Below are positions 1 through 5,215 of a DNA stretch of 20,075 nucleotides, in pieces (the first letter of the stretch is position 1; each line of letters starts with the position of its first letter). The notes beneath the pieces were generated by a model. It had not been told where the DNA came from and ran no database searches. It worked only from the letters and a program-made list of their open reading frames with translations. The position numbers and the translations under genes were made by a program. Origin of the DNA: a virus; IMG/VR virus record IMGVR_UViG_3300042868_005789, positions 1 through 20,075 of that record. One strand, 5' to 3'.

Positions 1-35
1 AGCCCCTTGAGCGCTGTGATCCCTCGCAGGACAGA

Positions 36-95
36 GTGACATTTCTGCAACACTAAAACGATGCAAGCGCCTAGTGTGATATTCTTGCAACACCT
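36..95. repeat. Imperfect 20-bp direct repeats, 40 bp apart
   Basis: The 20-mers at 36-55 (GTGACATTTCTGCAACACTA) and 76-95 (GTGATATTCTTGCAACACCT) match at 15 of 20 positions, and both have the form GTG-N12-CAC. A further GTGAT lies at 16-20, so the GTGA starts fall at 16, 36 and 76, which are multiples of 20 bp apart. The second copy sits inside a wider imperfect inverted repeat (67-100). The arrangement looks like protein-binding sites on one face of the helix. No binding protein is identifiable from this window. Confidence 0.45.
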
Positions 96-100
96 AGCGC
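67..100. repeat. 34-bp imperfect inverted repeat, operator-like
   Basis: The outer arms GCGCCTAGTGT (67-77) and ACACCTAGCGC (90-100) are inverted copies matching at 8 of 11 positions, with the second 20-bp direct repeat in the centre. The GCGC ends and CTAG elements are symmetric. It could be a dimeric repressor site or a weak cruciform. No promoter is recognisable close enough to decide what it would control. Confidence 0.35.
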
Positions 101-150
101 CGCGTCCGGGTAGTCAAGACTAGCCAATAACCCGCTCAATACAGCCTAGA

Positions 151-175
151 CCCCGCTCCGGCGGGGTTTTTCTTT
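151..175 (+). terminator. Intrinsic terminator of upstream unit
   Basis: A GC stem CCCCGC/GCGGGG (151-156 and 161-166) with the tetraloop TCCG is followed directly by a T-rich tract (167-175). This is a textbook rho-independent terminator reading rightwards. The opposite strand has no T-run after the stem, so it works in one direction. It closes a transcription unit that enters from left of the window and insulates it from the late genes. Confidence 0.88.
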
Positions 176-220
176 GCCTGCGGCCAGGGACAGCTGGCCT
201 AAGTCCTTGATCCCATTGGC

Positions 221-229
221 TGTTATAAC
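221..229 (+). promoter_or_regulatory. TGTTATAAC, possible extended -10 (copy 1)
   Basis: TG-T-TATAAC fits an extended -10 element and contains the palindrome GTTATAAC. The same 9-mer recurs at 331-339, and a one-base variant, TGTTATAAG, lies just before the portal gene at 7552-7560. No -35 hexamer is visible at 16-18 bp upstream, so activity would rest on the extended -10 alone. Confidence 0.3.
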
Positions 230-300
230 GCCGCATGCGCAAGAAGATCGCGCAATAGGCATTACGGCATATCTAACCCCCTAGCCGGTTGGCGATAGGT

Positions 301-314
301 AGTGAGCGCTCACT
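301..314. promoter_or_regulatory. Perfect palindrome resembling a LacI-family operator
   Basis: AGTGAGCGCTCACT is a perfect 14-bp palindrome. Its core GTGAGCGCTCAC is identical to the centre of the symmetric lac operator, and central-CG palindromes are typical of LacI/GalR-family sites. The 8-mer TGAGCGCT recurs at 8-15. The palindrome ends 20 bp upstream of the possible -10 at 334-339, a position suited to controlling that promoter. Whether a phage or a host regulator binds it is unknown. Confidence 0.45.
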
Positions 315-330
315 CGCCCCTGGGTTGGAA

Positions 331-339
331 TGTTATAAC
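331..339 (+). promoter_or_regulatory. TGTTATAAC, possible extended -10 (copy 2)
   Basis: This is an exact copy of the 9-mer at 221-229, just downstream of the 301-314 palindrome. A transcript starting near 346 would cross the C-tract block and read into the HNH gene at 458. No good -35 is visible. Confidence 0.35.
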
Positions 340-342
340 ATA

Positions 343-410
343 CCCCCCGAAATCTGGCGATCGCGACCCCCCTACCCCCGCCGCCAGGATGGGTCCCCGG
401 CCCCTGCCCC
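343..410. other. Six C-tracts (G-quadruplex/i-motif potential)
   Basis: Runs of 6, 6, 5, 4, 4 and 4 C lie at 343-348, 367-372, 375-379, 395-398, 401-404 and 407-410. The opposite strand therefore carries six runs of at least four G in 68 bp. Three of them are separated by only 2 nt, but one gap is long (15 nt), so a canonical four-run quadruplex with short loops is not guaranteed. An AT-rich block starts 8 bp further on. Confidence 0.5.
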
Positions 411-417
411 ATCACGG

Positions 418-445
418 TTGGAAATATTGAGTAATTTTTTAAAAT
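418..445 (+). promoter_or_regulatory. Putative sigma70-type promoter of the first HNH gene
   Basis: TTGGAA (418-423) is followed after 16 bp by TAAAAT (440-445), in a stretch far more AT-rich than its surroundings. The predicted start is near 452, only about 6 nt before the ATG at 458, so the AGGA at 448-451 would lie at or before the transcript's 5' end. A start further upstream is also possible. Confidence 0.45.
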
Positions 446-457
446 TTAGGATGAACT

Positions 458-1027
458 ATGGACAGAACGAGTTATACGAATTATATTGGATGGATGGCAA
501 TTTCATTCCCCGTCGCTGTTATGCGACAAAAGCTGCTCGATCGCTCCGAAGTCATGTGGGACACGGGGTGCCGAGAATGGAAAGGCGCAAAGAACGAGAA
601 CGGCTACGGTCGTGTGTGGGACGGCGAGCGCCTGGTCTACGCCCACCGCGCCATGTGGGAGACGGAGCACGGCCCTATTCCGCTGGGCATGAGCATCTGC
701 CACTCCTGCGATAACCCCAAGTGCATCGACCTCGACCACCTGTTCTGCGCTACGCACCAGGAAAACATGAAAGACTGCGACGTGAAGCGCCGCCGCAAGA
801 ACGGCGCGGCCAAAATGCGCGGCCAGCCCAGCCCGGTGCGGGGCGAGAAGCACGGCCTGGTGAAAATCAGTGAAACGGACGTGCGAGCCATTCTCACAGA
901 CCATGGCGACTGGGCCGCCCGAGCCGCGGCCGAGAAGTTCAATATCTCAATCAGCCTGGTCTACGGCATCCGCGCGGGCCGGAACTGGGGCTGGCTCAAG
1001 GCCGACTTGGAAGCCAACCAGTTTTGA
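458..1027 (+). CDS. HNH_3 family homing endonuclease with C-terminal helix-turn-helix
   Basis: This is a free-standing DNA endonuclease that would cut an allele lacking the gene and spread itself by recombination. The HNH_3-type core spans about residues 36-110: GCREWKG near 37-43, a central AHRAMWE, then H82-S-C84-D-N-P-K-C89 with H94-L and N103, matching the cHxCDNPxC...HL...N pattern of the family. Residues about 138-180 (ISETDVRAI through VYGIRAGRNWGWL) look like the DNA-binding helix-turn-helix common at the C-terminus of these enzymes. ATG 458 is chosen because AGGA sits 6 nt upstream. The first 30 residues are coded by AT-richer DNA than the rest, suggesting a joined or imported front end. 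It sits alone between the control region and the packaging block. The family call is firm; the cutting site is unknown. Confidence 0.85.
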   Translation: MDRTSYTNYIGWMAISFPVAVMRQKLLDRSEVMWDTGCREWKGAKNENGYGRVWDGERLVYAHRAMWETEHGPIPLGMSICHSCDNPKCIDLDHLFCATHQENMKDCDVKRRRKNGAAKMRGQPSPVRGEKHGLVKISETDVRAILTDHGDWAARAAAEKFNISISLVYGIRAGRNWGWLKADLEANQF

Positions 1028-1036
1028 TGCTACAAT
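1007..1036 (+). promoter_or_regulatory. Extended -10 promoter abutting the ATG at 1042
   Basis: TTGGAA (1007-1012), an 18-bp spacer ending in TGC, and TACAAT (1031-1036) make a good host-type promoter with an extended -10. The start is predicted at 1042-1043, at the ATG itself, and no Shine-Dalgarno sequence precedes that ATG. The promoter lies in the last codons of the HNH gene. TACAATAGACCA here and TAAAATAGACCA at 15711-15722 differ at one of 12 positions. Confidence 0.6.
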
Positions 1037-1041
1037 AGACC

Positions 1042-1305
1042 ATGGCCGACGCACCCTTCACGATGCCCACCCGTCTTGTCCTCGTGCGCTGGGAGGACGC
1101 CTGCAGCTACGACGAGGGCGGGTGGATCAGTTGGGAGCAGGTCCAGGAGGCGGAGTTGTCGTTCATCCAGTCGACCGGCTTCGTGGCCAAGGAGACGGAC
1201 AAGTACATCGTCCTCGTGGGCTCGATCTGCGAGGAGGACGGCACCGCGGGAAGTGACGTCTGCATCCCGAAGGCCAACATCGTTGAAATGAGGGAGTTGG
1301 TGTGA
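1042..1305 (+). CDS. Small conserved-type phage protein, unknown function
   Basis: This 87-aa acidic protein begins MADAPFTMPTRLVLVRWEDA, followed by a GGWISW segment, a hydrophobic stretch (KYIVLVGSI) and a C-terminus IPKANIVEMREL. The pattern of a Trp-Asp-Ala strand, a Gly-Trp turn and a closing 'IP...V..L' strand is like small beta-rich phage proteins often found near lysis or packaging genes; this is resemblance only. No catalytic motif is visible. Translation probably starts on a leaderless message at ATG 1042. Its stop overlaps the GTG start of the next gene (GTGA at 1302-1305), so the two are coupled. Confidence 0.7.
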   Translation: MADAPFTMPTRLVLVRWEDACSYDEGGWISWEQVQEAELSFIQSTGFVAKETDKYIVLVGSICEEDGTAGSDVCIPKANIVEMRELV

Positions 1306-1757
1306 CCCTTGAAGTATTCCCGCTTACCTTGAAACAAGCTAATGAGATTGTCGCAACCGACCATCGCCACCACAAGCCTGTGACGGGGCATCGCTTTAGC
1401 CTGGGGGTGCGCAACGAATGGGGAGGAGTTCATGGCGCGGCTATCATTGGGAGGCCAGTCGCGCGTAACACCGAGCAATACGAAGTGGCCGAGGTCACGC
1501 GCCTGGTCACAGACGGGACAAAGAACGCCTGCTCTATCCTGTACGCCGCCGCCGCGCGTGCGTGCAAGGCAATGGGCTACAAGTCTATTCAGACGTTTAT
1601 TCTGGACGAGGAGCCGGGGGTGTCTGTGGAGGCGGCGGGGTGGAAATTGGTGGCCACGACACGAGGGGGCGACTGGAATAGCGCATCAAAACCGGAGCGC
1701 AGAACGGATCAGCCAATGGGGGCCAAGAAGAAATATGAGAAGGTGCTGAACGCTTGA
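1302..1757 (+). CDS. XF1762-like phage protein, probable GNAT fold
   Basis: This 151-aa protein matches what I know of the XF1762 family (named from Xylella prophage genes). It has the HRHHKP motif at residues 21-26, followed by TGHRFSLGV, GRPVAR at 50-55, EVTRLVTDGTKNACSILY at 64-81, and a late GWK...GGDW segment. The layout resembles GNAT acyltransferases: an early strand-helix, a central 'EVTRL' strand, a helix carrying the alanine-rich ILYAAAARACKAMGY, then a strand IQTFIL. Function and substrate are unknown; modification of a virion or host component is possible. Start GTG 1302 has AGGGAG (1291-1296) 5 nt upstream and overlaps the previous stop. Its own stop overlaps the terminase start as TTGA. 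Members of this family often lie beside terminase genes. Confidence 0.8.
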   Translation: MTLEVFPLTLKQANEIVATDHRHHKPVTGHRFSLGVRNEWGGVHGAAIIGRPVARNTEQYEVAEVTRLVTDGTKNACSILYAAAARACKAMGYKSIQTFILDEEPGVSVEAAGWKLVATTRGGDWNSASKPERRTDQPMGAKKKYEKVLNA

Positions 1758-3205
1758 GCCTCATTGCCAAGGTCGCCGCGATCGTCAAGGCGACGCAGAA
1801 CAACCGCATCGTAGACCTGCCCGAGGACGTGAGGGAGCTTACGCGCTTCATCCCGCGCCCCTTGCAGGGCCAGATGTACGAGCGCATGAAGCGCTTTAAC
1901 TCGTGGGTGGTGCATCGCCGCTTCGGGAAGTCCGTCCTGGCCGTGAACGCCCTGGGCGAGAAAGCGATCGAGTGTCCGTTCCCCAACGGGCGGTACGCCT
2001 ATCTGGCCCCGACCTACGATATGGCCCGCAACATTGCCTGGACATACTTGAAGGACTTCGCCGATCGTATCCCTACGGCGGAAAAGATGGAGAGCAAGCT
2101 CACGGTGGAATTGCCAACCCGCCTTGGTGGGCGTGCTCAGATTGCCCTCTACGGAACAGATACACCCAAGCAGCGTTTGAGAGGCATGTACCTGGACGGT
2201 GTAGTGTTCGACGAGTGGGCGCAGATACCGCCGCACGTGTGGACGCAGCAGGTCCGCCCAATGCTGTCGGACGTAAACCGTAACGGCTTCGACAATCGCC
2301 TCGACCCGAACCAGTGGGCGATCTTTATGACGACCCCGTTCGGGCGCAACCACGCCCACCACATGCACCGCCGCGCGGAGTTGTGGGCGCAGGGCTTGGG
2401 CGCGAAGATGGGTGGCGGCGAGATCGACAGTGCGGCGGGCGACGAGTTGGTGTATCGTAGTGACTGGGCCGCGGAACTCTGGAAGGCCAGTCAGACCGGC
2501 GTCCTCAATCCCGAGGAGCTACGCCTGGCCAAGATGGACATGAACGATGACGACGCCTACGAGCAGGAGTACGAATGTAGCTGGGACGCCGCCGTCAAGG
2601 GAGCCATCTACGCCAAGCAACTGGCCGAGCTTAAAGACCGTGACCGTATTCGGGCTGTGCCCTACAATCCTCTCCTGCCAGTCCACACTGGATGGGACTT
2701 GGGTTTCGACGATTGCACCGCAATCTGGTTTGTGCAATGCGTGGCTAACGAAGTACGTGTCATTGACTATTACGAAGCTGCTGGAGCCGCGCTAGACCAC
2801 TACGCCGATATACTGGAGAAGAAGGGGTATCGCTATGGACGACACTACTGGCCGCACGACGTCGAAGTCACCGAGCTTGGTTCGGGCAAGTCCCGCGCCT
2901 CTGTCCTCCGTGCCCTTGGAGTTCGTGGCGTCACTGTTCCGCGCGCCAACGTGGAGGACGGCATTGCAGCGGTACGAACACTTCTGCCGCGCTGCCTCTT
3001 TGACGCAAGCTCAACGCAGGATGGCCTTGACCGCGTGGCTCTGTACCACCGAGAGTATGATGAACGGCAGCAGGTATTCCGCCAGAAGCCCAAGCACGAT
3101 TGGACGTCTCACAGTGCGGATGCACTGAGGACCCTCGCGATGGGTCTTCGCAAGTTCGCCCCCGAGCAGGGGCAAGACTATCTTCAACAGACGGCGGTGT
3201 TGTAG
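1754..3205 (+). CDS. terL: Terminase large subunit (DNA-packaging ATPase/nuclease)
   Basis: This is the motor that drives genome DNA through the portal and cuts it. The N-terminal ATPase shows a Walker A variant HRRFGKS (54-60), Walker B GVVFDE (149-154) and the coupling motif MTTPFG (192-197). The C-terminal RuvC-like nuclease is marked by GWDLGFDD (D315, D319, D320), HD at 368-369 and HSADAL (D456). Its 483 aa is shorter than T7 gp19 (586 aa), and the motifs look more like the terminase_6 type, so packaging may differ from T7. Start TTG 1754 overlaps the upstream stop (TTGA), with GAGAAGG 10 nt before it. No small terminase is recognisable in the window; it may lie further left. An identity as large terminase is nearly certain. 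Confidence 0.95.
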   Translation: MSLIAKVAAIVKATQNNRIVDLPEDVRELTRFIPRPLQGQMYERMKRFNSWVVHRRFGKSVLAVNALGEKAIECPFPNGRYAYLAPTYDMARNIAWTYLKDFADRIPTAEKMESKLTVELPTRLGGRAQIALYGTDTPKQRLRGMYLDGVVFDEWAQIPPHVWTQQVRPMLSDVNRNGFDNRLDPNQWAIFMTTPFGRNHAHHMHRRAELWAQGLGAKMGGGEIDSAAGDELVYRSDWAAELWKASQTGVLNPEELRLAKMDMNDDDAYEQEYECSWDAAVKGAIYAKQLAELKDRDRIRAVPYNPLLPVHTGWDLGFDDCTAIWFVQCVANEVRVIDYYEAAGAALDHYADILEKKGYRYGRHYWPHDVEVTELGSGKSRASVLRALGVRGVTVPRANVEDGIAAVRTLLPRCLFDASSTQDGLDRVALYHREYDERQQVFRQKPKHDWTSHSADALRTLAMGLRKFAPEQGQDYLQQTAVL

Positions 3206-3214
3206 GAGGATGGG

Positions 3215-3595
3215 ATGAAGATGTTTCAGAAGGCCCCGGACGGCGGGGTCAACTCCGGTACGACTGCGTATTTCCTGATCGAGATCAAGCCTTTATTTTC
3301 GATCGCGTTGCTACGGTTCAGCCGCCACAACCCCGAGCGCTACCACACCCACGCTTTCAACGCCTATACGATATGGTTGAAAGGCCAGGTACGTGAGCAC
3401 ATAAGGGGCGGCCAACCTCGACTGTTCAAAGCAGGGCAGACCAAGATCACGAAGCGAGAACACTTCCATAAAGTAGAAGCCCTGGGCGGCCCGGCGTGGG
3501 CGATCTCGTTTCGCGGTCCTTGGGTAAATCGGTGGCATGAAGACCGGGCGGGTAATCTGGTAACGCTTACTCATGGCCGTAAGGAGGTATTGTAA
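3215..3595 (+). CDS. Cupin-like phage protein
   Basis: This 126-aa protein carries FSRHNPERYHTHAFNAYTIW (residues 35-54), a His-rich beta motif with H44-x-H46 like the first metal-binding strand of cupins, then a WLKG turn, VREHI, and FHKVEALGGPAWAISFRGPW. The length fits a single-domain cupin or RmlC-like barrel. Similar small cupin-like proteins are known in phages without a firm function; metal binding or sugar-related chemistry would be guesses. A very strong AGGAGGA (3204-3210) lies 4 nt before ATG 3215, just after the terminase stop, so it is expressed with the terminase. The 3' end overlaps the next start (TAATG). Confidence 0.6.
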   Translation: MKMFQKAPDGGVNSGTTAYFLIEIKPLFSIALLRFSRHNPERYHTHAFNAYTIWLKGQVREHIRGGQPRLFKAGQTKITKREHFHKVEALGGPAWAISFRGPWVNRWHEDRAGNLVTLTHGRKEVL

Positions 3596-3723
3596 TGTAT
3601 TACTTTTGGTTGGGCCGCGAGGCTGATGAGTGCGTGCCTCTCACGGTGGTTGAACTTCAGGCCGCTAGAGCCCGTGCATATCTCACTTGGTATATCTTGT
3701 ACTACGGGAGGACGCCGTCCTGA
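3595..3723 (+). CDS. 42-aa hypothetical protein, aromatic-rich
   Basis: A short frame from ATG 3595 to TGA 3721-3723 encodes MYYFWLGREADECVPLTVVE, then LQAARARAYLTWYILYYGRTPS. It is supported by the best Shine-Dalgarno in the window, AAGGAGG at 3581-3587, 7 nt upstream, and by the TAATG overlap with the previous gene. The C-terminal half (about residues 20-38) is amphipathic to hydrophobic, with Trp and several Tyr, and could touch a membrane. It is not long enough for a clear transmembrane call. Function is unknown. It ends over the start region of the metallopeptidase-like gene. Confidence 0.6.
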   Translation: MYYFWLGREADECVPLTVVELQAARARAYLTWYILYYGRTPS

Positions 3724-4241
3724 AGTTTCGTACAGCGTCGGGTGCAGAACTACTGGTTGCGCATTGCGTATGGGGCAATTACCTGTGGCGTGGGCTGAAG
3801 AACGTAAGGATCGTGGATGACCATTTCCGGGAAGACTACGTCGACACCCTCGTCCGAGAGTGGGGCTACACCCGTCCAACTGGACCTGTTCATTCCGGAA
3901 GACCAGCTTTCGTATCCGACGCCGCGGCTGAACTCGCTTTTCTTTTCTGCCCGCGGGATGCAGGCGTTGCGCAACTCGTTCATGAAATCGGGCACGCCGT
4001 TCACGATCGTGTCTATCCCGCTAGCCGGGAGTGGGGCCACGAGCAGGCTGAAGCCTTCGCGCTACTAGCCGATGTGAACGCGGGGCGGTGGCGCACCCTG
4101 GAGCCTGCCGAACGGGCGGCGTTCCGCGACCATATCCGGGCGTGTCGCAACAACCCAGGATACGAGCGTGCCTTGCGCTGGGCGTTCTCGCTAAGGAAAC
4201 TAAAACTCAAGGAGCAGATGGATGCAATCGCCCAAGGATGA
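3687..4241 (+). CDS. HExxH zinc-metallopeptidase-like protein
   Basis: The frame encodes up to 184 aa. The key motif is VHEIGHAVHD, with H99-E100-I-G-H103 forming a zincin HExxH active site, and a third-ligand candidate in WGHEQAEAFA (E119 or E122), spaced as in gluzincins. A phage enzyme of this kind could trim a virion or host protein; no substrate is evident. The start is uncertain. TTG 3687 is the only ordinary start upstream of the conserved part but lacks a ribosome site. An in-frame CTG at 3720 has GGGAGG (3706-3711) 8 nt upstream and overlaps the previous stop as CTGA, which would give 173 aa. The C-terminus is Lys/Arg-rich. The gene sits in the accessory run between terminase and tailspike. 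Confidence 0.7.
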   Translation: MVYLVLREDAVLKFRTASGAELLVAHCVWGNYLWRGLKNVRIVDDHFREDYVDTLVREWGYTRPTGPVHSGRPAFVSDAAAELAFLFCPRDAGVAQLVHEIGHAVHDRVYPASREWGHEQAEAFALLADVNAGRWRTLEPAERAAFRDHIRACRNNPGYERALRWAFSLRKLKLKEQMDAIAQG

Positions 4242-4374
4242 AGACGCAACCTGCGACGACTGCGGGTGGAAGGGTCCTGTGAAGCTGCTCCAGCCCAACC
4301 CGCGATCACCCATCCCCGACTGCTGCCCGGAGTGCGGCTCGCCGGAAACCTCGTGGCCGAGCGTCAATGGCTGA
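4222..4374 (+). CDS. 50-aa zinc-ribbon micro-protein
   Basis: ATG 4222 has AAGGAG (4209-4214) 7 nt upstream, inside the end of the metallopeptidase-like gene, which it overlaps by 20 nt. The product has one CDDC knuckle (residues 11-14) and a CCPEC knuckle (C34, C35, C38), a treble or zinc-ribbon pattern of two Cys pairs 20 residues apart. Such micro-proteins bind zinc and often contact nucleic acid or a partner enzyme; the function here is unknown. Its stop overlaps the next ATG region by 8 nt. Confidence 0.65.
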   Translation: MQSPKDEDATCDDCGWKGPVKLLQPNPRSPIPDCCPECGSPETSWPSVNG

Positions 4375-4582
4375 CAAGCCCAGCGAAACCGTCCGCCCGC
4401 GGCGCATCAAGTACCACTCCTCGACGCAGCGCGGGGTGGGATCGAGCGGCAGGGACGACAGCGACAACCCCCTGTCGCAGAACTTCCTCCCCCTCGACGA
4501 CCGCGGAGAGCGTGGCCGGGCGCGTTGGTGGGCGCTGCACGGCAAGAAATACGCCCGCAAGGACGTGGTTGAGTTCGATTAG
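4367..4582 (+). CDS. 71-aa basic/acidic hypothetical phage protein
   Basis: The product starts MADKPSETVRPRRIKYHSST and ends in HGKKYARKDVVEFD. It is highly charged and Ser/Arg/Asp-rich with no hydrophobic core of note, so it may be partly disordered. The WWALHGKKYARKD stretch near the C-terminus looks like the most structured part. The ribosome site is weak; translation is probably coupled to the zinc-ribbon gene, which it overlaps by 8 nt. No family assigned. After its stop comes the promoter at 4569-4597. Confidence 0.6.
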   Translation: MADKPSETVRPRRIKYHSSTQRGVGSSGRDDSDNPLSQNFLPLDDRGERGRARWWALHGKKYARKDVVEFD

Positions 4583-4597
4583 CTAATGTGCTAGGCT
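4569..4597 (+). promoter_or_regulatory. Extended -10 promoter abutting ATG 4605
   Basis: TTGAGT (4569-4574), a 17-bp spacer ending in TGC, and TAGGCT (4592-4597) form a plausible sigma70-type promoter. The predicted start near 4604 coincides with ATG 4605, which has no ribosome site. A perfect inverted repeat TAGGCT-CC-AGCCTA (4592-4605) covers the -10 and the first base of the ATG and could serve as an operator. Confidence 0.5.
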
Positions 4598-4604
4598 CCA
4601 GCCT

Positions 4605-4877
4605 ATGCAGGTCCGTTACGACATTGGCGCGATCTTCGCGCCCATCGCCCGCCTCTTTGGTGGCGGCCAACAGTCCGAAGCCAAGTATTTCAATACGGGG
4701 CCGAGCGCTGCGGACGCCCGCGCGCAGGAGCAGCAGGCCGCGCAGGAAGCCAAGAACAAGAGTATGGCCGAGCAGGCCAACCGCCAGGGCGCGGCCAATT
4801 CCCTTCTCACCGCAGCGGATAGCGGCTCCGAGTTCTCGGGCCTGAAGACGCGCAAGACCCTTCTCGGAGGCGCGTAA
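4605..4877 (+). CDS. 90-aa phage protein with Ala/Gln-rich helix and LLGGA tail
   Basis: A short N-terminus (MQVRYDIGAIFAPIARLFGG) precedes a long Ala/Gln/Glu-rich helix (about residues 34-66). The C-terminus ends in NSLLTAADSG...RKTLLGGA. The 'LLT...G......KTLLG' ending is shared, to my knowledge, with small proteins commonly encoded near podovirus and siphovirus head genes, whose role is unknown. It is the first gene after a promoter and is followed by TAATG coupling to the next frame. It could be virion-associated, but nothing in the sequence proves that. Confidence 0.65.
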   Translation: MQVRYDIGAIFAPIARLFGGGQQSEAKYFNTGPSAADARAQEQQAAQEAKNKSMAEQANRQGAANSLLTAADSGSEFSGLKTRKTLLGGA

Positions 4878-5212
4878 TGACGTATGCGACAAGCGGTAAT
4901 GTCCGCACCCGTGAGGCAGCGGTGGATGCCAGCGCCGAGTACACAGACTGGGTGCGCATCGACAGCCGCCAGTCTCCCAATGTGTTCACCGCGTCGGTAA
5001 TCGACGACAGCACTACTTTGTCGTGCGTGTGGGTCGTTCAGGCTCGTCGTGTAAAGAACGACAGCACGACGGGTAACGTCGTCACGCTGTATACCTCTGC
5101 TTCCGCTTCTAATGGCGGGGCGCAGACTGCGCAGCTCGCGGGGGTATGGGAGGTACGCTGCGGTCTTCTCACCCGCGCCGCGGGCTCCGCGGTGGCCGCG
5201 ATCGACTGGTAG
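4877..5212 (+). CDS. 111-aa beta-rich protein, possible small virion component
   Basis: Alternating hydrophobic and polar strands run through the whole protein (WVRIDSRQSPNVFTASVIDD, TLSCVWVVQARRV, NVVTLYTS, GVWEVRCGLLT, AVAAIDW), with little helix. This is the profile of a small beta-sandwich, like phage surface or tail-accessory proteins. ATG 4877 overlaps the preceding stop. Its position directly before the tailspike candidate, with only 3 nt between them, suggests it may be a chaperone or adaptor for that protein; this is inference from neighbourhood. Confidence 0.6.
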   Translation: MTYATSGNVRTREAAVDASAEYTDWVRIDSRQSPNVFTASVIDDSTTLSCVWVVQARRVKNDSTTGNVVTLYTSASASNGGAQTAQLAGVWEVRCGLLTRAAGSAVAAIDW

Positions 5213-5215
5213 CCG

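Larger units (their letters stand above)
1..457. other. Non-coding control region at left edge
   Basis: No convincing gene lies here. At the very left, two frames run in from outside and stop at 37-39 and 54-56, so the tail of an upstream gene may be present; I cannot tell which frame, if either, is real. The region holds direct repeats (36-95), a small inverted repeat TAGTC-AA-GACTA (111-122), an intrinsic terminator (151-175), a stem-loop with 6-bp arms GGCCAG/CTGGCC (182-199), two copies of TGTTATAAC (221-229, 331-339), a perfect 14-bp palindrome (301-314), six C-tracts (343-410) and an AT-rich block (about 418-450). This density of sites suggests a regulatory or replication-control segment; the role is inference. 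Confidence 0.6.

Noticed and set aside
182-199. Stem-loop GGCCAG/CTGGCC as a second terminator
   Set aside because: No T-run follows it on either strand; it is listed only as a structure in the control region.
289-714. Alternative + frame overlapping the first HNH gene
   Set aside because: It has no ribosome site, crosses the C-tract region, and competes with a clear HNH_3 domain in another frame.
1709-2368. 219-codon - strand frame opposite the terminase start
   Set aside because: It is antisense to the terminase ATPase domain, with low-information Arg/Val/His composition.
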